Shown: positions 33,449-41,344 of the stretch, piece by piece | Numbering within the stretch: the first letter of the stretch is position 1 | Layout of the letters: every line of letters begins with the position of its first letter | Assembly (NCBI RefSeq): GCF_051304405.1 | Contig: NZ_JBPPGG010000004.1 | Coordinates: 186,001 to 250,000 of the forward strand | From: Pedomonas sp051304405 | Lineage (GTDB): Bacteria; Pseudomonadota; Alphaproteobacteria; Sphingomonadales; Sphingomonadaceae | Length of the DNA: 64,000 bases | Direction of reading: 5' to 3' | The notes under the pieces: generated by a model | Database searches by the model: none | What the model was told of the DNA's origin: nothing | The model's input: only the letters and a program-made list of their open reading frames with translations | Made by a program: the position numbers and the translations under genes

Positions 33449-34192
33449 GTGAGCCGAAAAATACGGGTTGATCAGGCGTTGGTGGAACGCGGGCTGGTGG
33501 AAAGCCGGTCCCGCGCGCAGGCGCTCATCATGGCGGGCGTGGTCTTTGCCGGCGAGCGCAAGATCACCAAGGCGGGCGATACCATCACCGAGGACACCGG
33601 CCTTGAGGTGCGCGGCCGCGACCACCCGTGGGTGAGCCGGGGCGGCCTCAAGCTCGATCATGCGCTGGCCCATTTCGGCTGGGACATCACCGGCGCTGTC
33701 GTCATCGACGTCGGCGCCTCCACCGGCGGCTTTACGGATGTGGCCCTGACGCGCGGCGCGGCGAAGGTCTATGCGGTGGACGTGGGCCACGGCCAGCTCG
33801 CCTGGAAGCTGCGGCAGGACGAACGGGTGGTGGTGCTGGAGAAAACCAACGCCCGGCACCTGACGGCGGAGATCATCCCCGAGCCCGCGGACCTGGTGGT
33901 GTGCGACGCCAGCTTCATCGGCCTCAAGACCGTGCTGCCCGCCGCCATGGGGCTGACCCGGCCGAACGCCCGCCTCATCGCGCTCATCAAGCCCCAGTTC
34001 GAGGTGGGCAAGGAGCGGGTGGGCAAGGGCGGCGTGGTGCGCGATCCCGCGCTGCACGCCGAGGTCTGCGCCGAGATCGAGGCGTGGATGAACGAACAGC
34101 CCGGCTGGCATGTGGTGGGCCTCACCCAGAGCCCCATCCTTGGCCCCGAGGGAAATGTGGAATTCCTGATCGCTGCGGAAAGACAGGCGTGA
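33449..34192 (+). CDS. tlyA: TlyA-family rRNA methyltransferase/hemolysin-like protein
   Basis: A 247-residue protein: N-terminal S4 RNA-binding domain (1-60: VDQALVERGLVESRSRAQALIMAGVV) and an FtsJ-like methyltransferase domain (about 62-240) with the SAM motif VVIDVGASTGGFTDVAL, DVGHGQLAWKL, and the catalytic-lysine strand LIALIKPQFEVG. In Mycobacterium TlyA 2'-O-methylates 16S and 23S rRNA. The start is GTG. Its stop overlaps the GTG of the next methyltransferase (GTGA), so the dxs-tlyA-methyltransferase genes form one operon. Confidence 0.94.
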   Translation: MSRKIRVDQALVERGLVESRSRAQALIMAGVVFAGERKITKAGDTITEDTGLEVRGRDHPWVSRGGLKLDHALAHFGWDITGAVVIDVGASTGGFTDVALTRGAAKVYAVDVGHGQLAWKLRQDERVVVLEKTNARHLTAEIIPEPADLVVCDASFIGLKTVLPAAMGLTRPNARLIALIKPQFEVGKERVGKGGVVRDPALHAEVCAEIEAWMNEQPGWHVVGLTQSPILGPEGNVEFLIAAERQA

Positions 34193-35439
34193 CCCAGGCT
34201 GTTGCTTATCGGCTGACCGTGACCCATCTGGGCGCGCAGGGCGACGGCGTTGCGCCGAACCCGGGCGCGTCGAAACCCGTCTATGTGCCGGGCGGCGTCC
34301 CCGGCGACACGGTCGAGGTGGACGCGAAGGGCCAGGTGGTCCAGCTCATCCCCGGCCCCAACCGGGCCGAGCCGCCCTGCCGGCACTTCGGGGCGTGCGG
34401 CGGCTGCACGCTCCAGCATGTGGCCCCCGCCCTCTATCACGACTGGCTGCGGGACCGGGTGCTGATGGCCCTCGGCCAGCATGACATCACCCTGCCGCCG
34501 GAGAGTATCGCCGCGCCCCATGTGAGCCCGCCGCAGACCCGCCGCCGCGCCACCTTCCGCGCCGTGCGCCGGGGCAGCCGGGTGGAGCTTGGCTTCAATG
34601 TGGAGCGCGCCCACCGGCTCGTGGATCTGGAGGAGTGCCACATCCTGAACCCGGCGCTGTTCCGCCTGCTCGCGCCGTTGCGGGCGCTGCTCGCCCGCGA
34701 GCTGACGGACGGCCACGCCGCCAGCGTGCAGATGACGCTCACCGACTCCGGGGTCGATCTGACGCTCGGCGGCCTCAAGCGCCGGGGTCTGGCGCAGGAC
34801 GAGCTGCTCGCCGGGTTTGCCGGGGAGAACGACCTCGCCCGCATCAGCATCGACACCGGCCTTGGCGTTGACGTCATTCTGGAGCGCCGCCCGCCGCTGA
34901 TCCATTTCGGCGGGGTGCCGGTGCGCCTGCCGGTCGGCGCCTTCCTGCAAGCGACGCCCGATGGCGAGGCGGCATTGCAGGCGGCGGTGCTGGAGTCGGT
35001 CGGCAAGGCAAAAGAGGTGGCGGACCTGTTCGCCGGGCTCGGCACCTTCGCCCTGCCGCTGTCCGCCACCGCCCGCGTGCTGGCGTCGGATGCGGGCAAG
35101 GTGAGCCTTGAGAGCCTGCAACGCGCCGCCAACGAGGCGCAGCGGCCGGTGAAGATCGAGCACCGCGACCTGTTCCGGCGCCCGCTGACGGCGCTTGAGC
35201 TGAAGCGGTTCCAGGCGGTGGTGTTCGACCCGCCGCGCGCCGGGGCGCAGGCCCAGTGCGCGGAGCTGGCCAGGTCCGCCGTGCCGGTGGTGGTGGCGGT
35301 GTCCTGCAACCCCAACACCTTTGCCCGCGACGCGCGTTTACTGCTCGACGGTGGCTATCGGCTGGAGCGCCTGTGGCCGGTGGGCCAGTTCCTCTGGTCC
35401 GCCCATGTCGAACTGGTCGCCCGCTTCACGCGGGCCTGA
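34189..35439 (+). CDS. TrmA/RlmD-type RNA (uracil-5-)methyltransferase
   Basis: A 416-residue class I SAM-dependent RNA m5U methyltransferase (COG2265). It has an N-terminal TRAM-like strand region, a four-cysteine iron-sulfur site CRHFGACGGCTLQH plus a later Cys in LEECHIL, the SAM motif KEVADLFAGLGTFALPL, the DPPRAG loop, and the nucleophilic cysteine in VAVSCNPNTFARD. Which RNA it modifies (23S U747/U1939 or tRNA) cannot be told. The start is GTG overlapping the tlyA stop. Last gene of the dxs operon. Confidence 0.93.
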   Translation: MTQAVAYRLTVTHLGAQGDGVAPNPGASKPVYVPGGVPGDTVEVDAKGQVVQLIPGPNRAEPPCRHFGACGGCTLQHVAPALYHDWLRDRVLMALGQHDITLPPESIAAPHVSPPQTRRRATFRAVRRGSRVELGFNVERAHRLVDLEECHILNPALFRLLAPLRALLARELTDGHAASVQMTLTDSGVDLTLGGLKRRGLAQDELLAGFAGENDLARISIDTGLGVDVILERRPPLIHFGGVPVRLPVGAFLQATPDGEAALQAAVLESVGKAKEVADLFAGLGTFALPLSATARVLASDAGKVSLESLQRAANEAQRPVKIEHRDLFRRPLTALELKRFQAVVFDPPRAGAQAQCAELARSAVPVVVAVSCNPNTFARDARLLLDGGYRLERLWPVGQFLWSAHVELVARFTRA

Positions 35440-35487
35440 CCGGCGGCGGCACGGCGCTTCGGCCCCGGCAGCAAGGGGACGAACGCA

Positions 35488-35859
35488 ATGCCATGGACGA
35501 TGCTGCGGTTGGAGAAGGCGCGCACCAGCGATCAGCCCGAGGGCGACCCCACCCATGCCTATATTGTCCACGTGGCCGTGACGGCCGATGGCAGCCTCGA
35601 CGAGGAAGCCATGGCGGCCGAGCCGCGCCGCGCCACCGTCGCCCGCTACAAGGCGGGGGAGGAAGACTGCCACGGCTGGCTCACCCGCATGAAGGACCGC
35701 GCCTGGGGCTTCTCCTACACGGCGGGCGAGGACGACGACGAGCCGATCGTCCACCTGGAATTTCACCGGCTGCACGTGGGCGATTATGTGACCATCACCG
35801 ACCACACCACCGGCGAGGCGCTGCCGTTCCGCATCGTCACCGTCCGGCCGCAGGGCTGA
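35488..35859 (+). CDS. hypothetical protein
   Basis: A 123-residue acidic soluble protein with no signal peptide or membrane segment. It opens with MPWTMLRLEKART and later has a beta-rich stretch IVHLEFHRLHVGDYVTITDHTTGEALPFRIVTV; the strand pattern suggests a small beta domain. Family not recognised. A GGGGA ribosome binding site lies nine bases before the ATG. It follows the methyltransferase operon by 48 bp and may be read with it. Confidence 0.7.
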   Translation: MPWTMLRLEKARTSDQPEGDPTHAYIVHVAVTADGSLDEEAMAAEPRRATVARYKAGEEDCHGWLTRMKDRAWGFSYTAGEDDDEPIVHLEFHRLHVGDYVTITDHTTGEALPFRIVTVRPQG

Positions 35860-35964
35860 GGGTCCGGCCCGGATCGCCCGGGCTCCAGAAAATCCGAAGC
35901 GGCTGAAATAATTTATTTAAATTCTACTGCGATCTTGTCCCTGAAGGCCGAAAAACGCGGGGGG

Positions 35965-36015
35965 ACAGGAAGGTTTTACGAGCAAACATTGCTGGTAAAT
36001 ACCTTCCTGTTTTTT
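35965..36015 (+). terminator. long intrinsic-terminator-type hairpin
   Basis: The 46-nt sequence folds into about nineteen pairs: ACAGGAAGGT with ACCTTCCTGT, TTTAC with GTAAA and AGCA with TGCT, with one bulge and one mismatch, closing a five-base loop, and is followed by TTTTTT. It lies in an AT-rich 292-bp interval, 106 bp after the hypothetical gene, longer and more structured than other terminators here. It may end that transcript, or a small RNA transcribed within the interval. Confidence 0.75.
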
Positions 36016-36151
36016 GGAAATACGCGGGGTACATCCAGCGTTCAGGTTCATTTTGTTAGACAAATAAAAAAGACTTGCGGCCCCGAAACTGTCGGGAACG
36101 CGCGTCTCGCGGCTTGCTGCCGTGGATATTTTTGGTGCGGTGGGGGTGCCC

Positions 36152-36451
36152 ATGTGGCGGAAGTTCCGGTCCTCGATGACGTCCATTGTCCAGATGGGCT
36201 CCCGCGCACTTGTCCGTCCGTTCGCGAAGGAGCAGCAGCCGGCGGCCTGCCGGCGGGATGTGCCGCTCGACCGGGCGCAGATCATCGAGAGCCTGGGGGT
36301 CGATCCGCAGGATACGCCGCAGGATTCCTGGATTTCCATCGTTCACAACGCCGCCAACAGCCCCGCGCTGCGCCCGGAGCGGCTGGAGGCCATGCTGCGC
36401 GCCCGGCGCGACCAGAACGCGGGCCGCAAACGGGCGGGCCAGCGGTTCTGA
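36152..36451 (+). CDS. hypothetical protein
   Basis: A 99-residue basic protein (MWRKFRSSMTSIVQMGSRALVRPFAK...) ending in a run of Arg/Lys (LRARRDQNAGRKRAGQRF). No membrane segment or recognised domain. The ATG at 36152 has a GGGGG patch nearby; an in-frame GTG at 36122 is possible. It lies alone after an AT-rich, hairpin-bearing interval, with composition less typical of its neighbours. Low confidence that it is expressed. Confidence 0.5.
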   Translation: MWRKFRSSMTSIVQMGSRALVRPFAKEQQPAACRRDVPLDRAQIIESLGVDPQDTPQDSWISIVHNAANSPALRPERLEAMLRARRDQNAGRKRAGQRF

Positions 36452-36610
36452 CGGCCCCCGTCCTCTCCCGACGCTCTTCTGCCCTGACCGGCCCCGCATT
36501 TTCCTGTTTTTTCCGGCGTCAGCTCTGCTGAGTACCAGTTCTTTTGTGCGCTGATCCGGTCCAGAGTGCCCGCGACTCAAAAAGAGAAACCGCGGGGGAG
36601 TTGCTTTGCG

Positions 36611-37267
36611 ATGAGGGGGGAAGTCGGCGGACCAATGGTCCGGCGGCCGCGTCGGCGCGGGAGATCGCCGCGGCAATTGTCCAAAAGCGAGGCCATGCGT
36701 GCCCTGGCGCTGGAGACGACCATCCAGTGCCTGGCGGACCGGCCCTATTCGGAGGTGTCGCTGGCGGCCATCGCCCAGCGGGGCAACCTGTCGCGCGGCG
36801 GGGTGCAGTATCACTTCCCGACGCGGCTGGCGCTGCTCAAGGCGGCCATCGAATATCTGCACGAGCGCCGGCTGGAGACGTTCCGCCACGATCTGGCCAG
36901 CTGTCCGCCGGGCGCGGACCTGCTCGACCATATGGTGGACATCTCCTGGAAGCGCATGGGGGAGCGCCATTTCCGCGCCTATCAGGAACTGGTGCTGGCG
37001 GCGCGCGGCGAGCCGGAGCTGGCGGCGGTGCTGCAGGCCTGCCACCGCTCGTACATGCGGGCGTGGCAGGAGATCGCCCGGTCGGTGTTCGGCTGGGATG
37101 TCACCCGGCCGGCCGTCGCCAAGGCGGGCATCATTGGCCACTTCCTGCTGGATGGCATGGCCTTCGGCCGCATTGGCGGACGCCTCTCCGAGGCGGAGGT
37201 GGAGGATCTTCTCGGCTACGTGAAGGCGATCCTGCGGGAAGCGACCCGGGGCGCGGCCAGCCACTGA
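36611..37267 (+). CDS. TetR/AcrR family transcriptional regulator
   Basis: A 218-residue repressor-type regulator. The helix-turn-helix occupies about 24-75: TTIQCLADRPYSEVSLAAIAQRGNLSRGGVQYHFPTRLALLKAAIEY, the TetR signature. The C-terminal ligand-binding helices are unrelated to characterised members, so the inducer is unknown. A very basic N-terminus precedes the HTH. The start at 36611 follows GGGGGAG by ten bases. It precedes a methyltransferase gene by 61 bp; a perfect CTGCGTT-CTG-AACGCAG stem lies in that gap (37298-37314) and may be its operator. Confidence 0.92.
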   Translation: MRGEVGGPMVRRPRRRGRSPRQLSKSEAMRALALETTIQCLADRPYSEVSLAAIAQRGNLSRGGVQYHFPTRLALLKAAIEYLHERRLETFRHDLASCPPGADLLDHMVDISWKRMGERHFRAYQELVLAARGEPELAAVLQACHRSYMRAWQEIARSVFGWDVTRPAVAKAGIIGHFLLDGMAFGRIGGRLSEAEVEDLLGYVKAILREATRGAASH

Positions 37268-37297
37268 CACGGCCCCCGGGCGTTGCCGCCATGCGTT

Positions 37298-37314
37298 CTG
37301 CGTTCTGAACGCAG
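37298..37314. promoter_or_regulatory. inverted repeat before the methyltransferase gene
   Basis: CTGCGTT and AACGCAG pair perfectly with a three-base loop, directly ahead of the GGAGAGGGG ribosome binding site of the following gene. It could be an operator for the TetR-type regulator upstream or a translational stem. Confidence 0.45.
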
Positions 37315-37328
37315 GAGAGGGGAGCGTC

Positions 37329-38099
37329 ATGACGGGCGCGACAGGCGGGAAGACGGACCCGGAGGCGGGCGGCATCGGCATCCCCGGCTTTTTCGCGGGG
37401 CTGCCCCGCCAGTTCCCCGGCAGCGAGGCGGACACGCTGGCGGCGCTCGGGCAGTTGCCCTCGCTGCCGCCGTCGGCCTGCGTCGCCGAATTCGCCTGCG
37501 GCACCGGCGCGGCGACGCTGGCGCTGGCGGCGCGGCTGGAGGCGCCCGTGCTGGCGCTGGATCCGTCGGCGGACTTTCTCGCGCGGCTGCGGCAGCGGGC
37601 GGCGGCGCGCGGCCTTGGCGATCGCATCGAACCGGTGGTCGGGGACCTGGCCAATCCGCCCGTGCCCGATGGCTTCCTCGACCTGCTGTGGTGCGAGGGC
37701 GCGGCCTACATCCTCGGCTTCGATGCGGCGCTGGTGCGCTGGCGCGCGTGCCTGCGGCCCACCGGCTTTGCGGTGGTATCCGAATGTTCGTGGCTGGTGC
37801 CCAACCCCGGCCTTCAGGCGCGCACCTTCTGGTATGCTGCCTATCCCGCCATGCGCACGGTGCTGGAGAACATCGAGCGGGCGGAAGGCGCGGGCTATGA
37901 GCTGCTCGCCACCCATATCCTGCCGCCCGACCGCTGGGCCGCCTGGGCTGACAGTCTGGAGGGGCGGCTCGACGCCCTGGCGGCGCGCGGCGAGACGCTG
38001 GACCCCGCGTTTGTGCGCGCGCTTGCCCGCGAAATCGCGCTCTACCGCAACACCGGCGAGGAATTCAGCGCCGTCTACTACGTGCTGGCCCGCAAATAG
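37329..38099 (+). CDS. class I SAM-dependent methyltransferase
   Basis: A 256-residue methyltransferase with motif I VAEFACGTGAATLALAARL, the LDPSADFL acidic strand, VVGDLANPPVPDGFLDLLWCEGAAYILGF (post-I and motif II/III) and a C-terminal helical region ending EFSAVYYVLARK. Small-molecule methyltransferase by architecture; substrate unknown. It follows the TetR gene and may be its target. Confidence 0.88.
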   Translation: MTGATGGKTDPEAGGIGIPGFFAGLPRQFPGSEADTLAALGQLPSLPPSACVAEFACGTGAATLALAARLEAPVLALDPSADFLARLRQRAAARGLGDRIEPVVGDLANPPVPDGFLDLLWCEGAAYILGFDAALVRWRACLRPTGFAVVSECSWLVPNPGLQARTFWYAAYPAMRTVLENIERAEGAGYELLATHILPPDRWAAWADSLEGRLDALAARGETLDPAFVRALAREIALYRNTGEEFSAVYYVLARK

Positions 38100-38179
38100 A
38101 CCCCGGCGGCGGTCGCAACCGTGGCCGCTTTGGCGTATGATGCCGGAATTCGACAGGCGGGCCGGCGAGGGGGTGGCAT

Positions 38180-38632
38180 ATGGCAGGGCAGCTTGCGGAA
38201 CAGGCCGCGCAGGTGGAGATCGAGGAGATGCTGCGCCAGCTGCTGGCCGAGGAGCATCCCCACCTCGGGGAGCTGGCCCCGTCCACCCGTCTGGTGAGCG
38301 AGGCAGGGCTGACGCTGGCGGAGCTGGACGAGATCTATTTCACCGCGCTTGACCGGCTCGGCCGCCGTCCGCCGCTGGACGACGGCGAGGTGCGCGCCCT
38401 CATCAACCTGAACGACCCCAACCTTGTGGAGCTGAGCCGCCATGTGGCGCTCAACTGCCCGGTGATGTCACCCGAGGAGCGGGAGGCGGCCACGCGGCCC
38501 GACCCGGGCGTCACCACCCAGGGCGCGACCGGGCTGGAGGAGCGTCCCCCGCGCTGGGGCATGGCGGTGCTCCTCGGCGTTGCGGCGGTGTCGGTGATCG
38601 TCGCCATCGGCTGGCTGCTGATGGACGGCTGA
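38180..38632 (+). CDS. hypothetical tail-anchored membrane protein
   Basis: A 150-residue protein: a helical N-terminal domain (about 1-95) with STRLVSEAGLTLAELDEIYFTALDRLG, vaguely like an acyl-carrier fold but with no DSL phosphopantetheine motif, a linker, and a single C-terminal membrane helix (about 127-148, MAVLLGVAAVSVIVAIGWLLM). No family recognised. A GGGGTGGC patch precedes the ATG. Confidence 0.7.
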   Translation: MAGQLAEQAAQVEIEEMLRQLLAEEHPHLGELAPSTRLVSEAGLTLAELDEIYFTALDRLGRRPPLDDGEVRALINLNDPNLVELSRHVALNCPVMSPEEREAATRPDPGVTTQGATGLEERPPRWGMAVLLGVAAVSVIVAIGWLLMDG

Positions 38633-38659
38633 GCGCTGCCGGGCGCCCCCGCGCTTCCG

Positions 38660-38706
38660 CAAAAAAGAACGGGGCAAAAAAATGAACGGGGCAAAAAAGA
38701 ACGGGG
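38660..38706. repeat. three near-identical 15-17 bp repeats overlapping a terminator
   Basis: Three units CAAAAAAGAACGGGG (the middle one two bases longer) run head to tail. On the minus strand they are duplicated copies of the T tract plus one stem arm of the terminator of the deoxyhypusine synthase-like gene. Confidence 0.85.
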
Positions 38707-38726
38707 CGCCGTCTCCAGCGCCCCGT
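38693..38726 (-). terminator. intrinsic terminator of the polyamine pair
   Basis: On the minus strand ACGGGGCGC pairs with GCGCCCCGT (nine pairs) and is followed by TCTTTTTT. It stands about 54 bp beyond the deoxyhypusine synthase-like stop codon, and its tail is repeated twice more downstream. Confidence 0.85.
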
Positions 38727-38779
38727 CTTTCGGTCTGGCCCCGCGCCCTGGCGCACGGCCGTGATCCTTGTGCCTGTTC

Positions 38780-39835
38780 TTACTTGTCGAACAGCTTGCC
38801 CCAGGCGCGCTTGGCGCGGGTCTTCCACGCACCACGGTGGTAGGCGTCCGACGCCAGCAGCGGCATGACCGAGGTGGCCTCGGCATAGACCATCTGCTCC
38901 AGCGCGGTGTCCACCTTGCCCCAGGAAGCGGCTTCCTTGAGGGTCGAGGACGAGCAGGCGCCGTCGCGCACGTCGGCGACGGTGATCTGCACCGCGTACT
39001 TGTGCATCTCCACATCCTCGTGGCCCAGGATCTCGGCGCACACCACCGTGTCCTGGATGAAGTTCTTCGGCACGCCGCCGCCGATCATGAGCAGGCCGGT
39101 GGTGCCCGCCTTGATCTTGATGTCGGTCAGCTCGCGGAAGTCGGCGACCGCGTCGATCATCAGGTAGGGCTTGCCCGCCTTCATGCGCTCCACCTGGTGC
39201 TTCACCAGGCCGAAGCCGGCCGAGGAGTCGACGAACGCCGGGCAGAAGATGGGCACGTCATGCTCGAAGGCCAGCTTGACCAGCGAGTTTTCCTTCTTGC
39301 CGTGCTCGGAGAGGTAGCGACCCATTTCGCGGATGAAGGCGCGCGACGAATAGGCCTTCGGCTCCAGCGATTCGGCGATCTTGAAGATGGTGTGGTCGCA
39401 GTCCTGGAGCTGCTCCTCGTCGATGTAGGTGTCGTAGATGCGGTCGATGTAGAGCGAGCGCAGGGTGTTGTCGTCGGGCACTTCCAGCGCCTGGTAGTGC
39501 TTGTGGCCGAGGCCCTCGAAGAAGTCCATGTCGACGATCGAGGCGCCGGTGGCGACGATGCCGTCCACCATGTTGTTGCGCACCAGCTCGGCATAGAGGT
39601 CCATGCAGCCGCCGGCGGAGGTGGAACCGGCGATCACGAGGAAGATGGTGCAGTCCTTGTCTTCCAGCATCGTGTTGTAGATGCGGGTGGCCCGCGCCAG
39701 ATCGCGCGAGGTGAAGGACATGTTGGCCATCTGGTCGATGATCGGGCGCGCATCGAACGACTTGATGTCGATGTGCTTCACTTCCTTCGAGAGAAGCTCG
39801 GCCTTGCGCTTGTCGTTGACGAGGGGCGTGGTCAT
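38780..39835 (-). CDS. deoxyhypusine synthase-like protein (probable homospermidine synthase)
   Basis: A 351-residue protein of the deoxyhypusine synthase family. The NAD site (IAGSTSAGGCMDLYAELVRNNMVDGIVATGAS), EGLGHKHYQ, and the catalytic lysine in EAASWGKVDTALEQM are conserved, so chemistry on an aminobutyl group is expected. Bacteria have no hypusine in the eIF5A sense; characterised bacterial relatives make homospermidine or guanidino-polyamines. Its neighbour is an ornithine decarboxylase, which supports homospermidine from putrescine (inference). The ATG at 39835 has GGAG upstream. Strictly, substrate is not proven by sequence. Confidence 0.88.
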   Translation of the reverse strand: MTTPLVNDKRKAELLSKEVKHIDIKSFDARPIIDQMANMSFTSRDLARATRIYNTMLEDKDCTIFLVIAGSTSAGGCMDLYAELVRNNMVDGIVATGASIVDMDFFEGLGHKHYQALEVPDDNTLRSLYIDRIYDTYIDEEQLQDCDHTIFKIAESLEPKAYSSRAFIREMGRYLSEHGKKENSLVKLAFEHDVPIFCPAFVDSSAGFGLVKHQVERMKAGKPYLMIDAVADFRELTDIKIKAGTTGLLMIGGGVPKNFIQDTVVCAEILGHEDVEMHKYAVQITVADVRDGACSSSTLKEAASWGKVDTALEQMVYAEATSVMPLLASDAYHRGAWKTRAKRAWGKLFDK

Positions 39836-39985
39836 GGAACTGCGTCTCCATCCTGAGCAACGCGCCGGGAGGCCGAGCCGCGTCGGCCCTGGCGGCTGAT
39901 GAGGAAAAACCGGCGGCGGCTTGACGGGCTTCAACCGCCGCCGGGAACTGTCGGCTCTTTATATAGAGCGGATCTGGTGCGCCTT

Positions 39986-41185
39986 TTACTCTGCGGTCTT
40001 GGCAAAGTTGAGGGCCAGCTGCGCCTCGTCCTCGGCATCGCTGCCGTAGGCTGTGAACATGGGCGCATCCAGGACTTCCTGGGTCTTGTCGGACCGGAAG
40101 CCGTTGAAGTCGGTGCGCAGGGCCGCGCCATAGGCGCCCAGCATACCGATCTCGATGTAGTCGCCCGGGCGGACATCCGCCGGCAGCTCGAACGGACCCT
40201 TCATGAAGTCCATGTCGTCGCAGGTCGGGCCGTAGAAGCTGAACTCCGCGGTCTTGGTCTGCGACGGGGTCTCCCGCAGCAGGCGGACCGGGAAGCGCCA
40301 GTTCACGTGCGCGGCGTCGAACAGCGAGCCGTAGGAGCCGTCATTGATGAACAGCACATCGCCCGAGCGCTTCTCGACGCGCACCACCACGCTGGAATAC
40401 TCCGCGCTCAGCGCGCGGCCCGGCTCGCACCACAGCTCCGCCGAGTAGGAAATCGGCAGCTCCTCGAACTGGGCCTTGATCGTCTCGAAGTAGGCCTCCA
40501 GCGGCGGCGGCACCATGCCCGGGTAGATGGACGGGAAACCGCCGCCCACGTCCACCACGTCCACGGTCACGCCCGCCTGCACGATCGCGGTCTTGGCGAT
40601 CGCCAGCGCGTCGGCATAGGCCTGCGGCGACATGGACTGGCTGCCCACGTGGAAGCACACACCCAGCGAGTCGGCGACCTGACGGGTCGCCAGCAGCAGG
40701 GCCGGGGCCTCCTCGGCGCTGACGCCGAACTTGGACGCCAGCGACAGCTTGGAATGACCCGAGGACACCCGCAGGCGCACGCACAGCGTCAGATCCGTGG
40801 CGTGGCCGGTGGCCTCCATGATCTTCTCCAGCTCTTCAAGGCAGTCGAGCGAGAAGGTGCGAACGCCATGCTCGTGATAGGCCTCGGCAATGGCCTCGGC
40901 GGGCTTCACGGGATGCATGTAGCACAGGGTGGCGTCCGGCAGCATGGCGCGCACCCGGCGGACCTCGGCGATCGAGGCCACGTCGAAGTGATTGACGCCA
41001 TTCTCCCACAGAACCTGGATGAGTTCGGGAGACGGATTCGCCTTCACCGCATAGAGCACCTTGCCCGGAAACTTCTGGGAGAAGAAACGGGCTGCCCTGG
41101 CGGCGGCGTGCGGACGGATGCAGGTGACCGGAGAAACCGGACGAAGGGTAGTCGCTACCCCCAGCGCGCTATGGTCGTTGCGCAT
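39986..41185 (-). CDS. ornithine decarboxylase-type PLP decarboxylase
   Basis: A 399-residue type III (alanine-racemase-fold) PLP decarboxylase. The PLP lysine is in KVLYAVKANPSPELIQVL, the HVGSQSMSPQAY and VDVGGGFPSIYPGM loops contact the phosphate, ELWCEPGRALSAEYS follows, and the C-terminal FYGPTCDDMDFM supplies the cysteine and aspartate that bind ornithine at the dimer interface. It makes putrescine. The next gene downstream on this strand is the deoxyhypusine synthase-like enzyme, 150 bp away, so the two form a putrescine-to-homospermidine unit. GGAGG precedes the ATG at 41185. Confidence 0.92.
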   Translation of the reverse strand: MRNDHSALGVATTLRPVSPVTCIRPHAAARAARFFSQKFPGKVLYAVKANPSPELIQVLWENGVNHFDVASIAEVRRVRAMLPDATLCYMHPVKPAEAIAEAYHEHGVRTFSLDCLEELEKIMEATGHATDLTLCVRLRVSSGHSKLSLASKFGVSAEEAPALLLATRQVADSLGVCFHVGSQSMSPQAYADALAIAKTAIVQAGVTVDVVDVGGGFPSIYPGMVPPPLEAYFETIKAQFEELPISYSAELWCEPGRALSAEYSSVVVRVEKRSGDVLFINDGSYGSLFDAAHVNWRFPVRLLRETPSQTKTAEFSFYGPTCDDMDFMKGPFELPADVRPGDYIEIGMLGAYGAALRTDFNGFRSDKTQEVLDAPMFTAYGSDAEDEAQLALNFAKTAE

Positions 41186-41344
41186 CTCATGGGACCTCCA
41201 ACGGGCGGTTGACACCAATGCTGCCTTGCGGTTGGAAGTCCCCATGGGGCAGCGGCGCTTCACATAGGGTCTAAGGGGCCCCTTGTAAAGAGTTTTGTAT
41301 CAAAAAAATGTAGCCGCCGGAGGCGGTATTTCTCCTTAATTAAC

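Noticed and set aside
35917..36339. 140-codon minus-strand frame over the AT-rich interval
   Set aside because: It runs through the long hairpin and antisense to the small hypothetical gene; no SD and no recognisable features.
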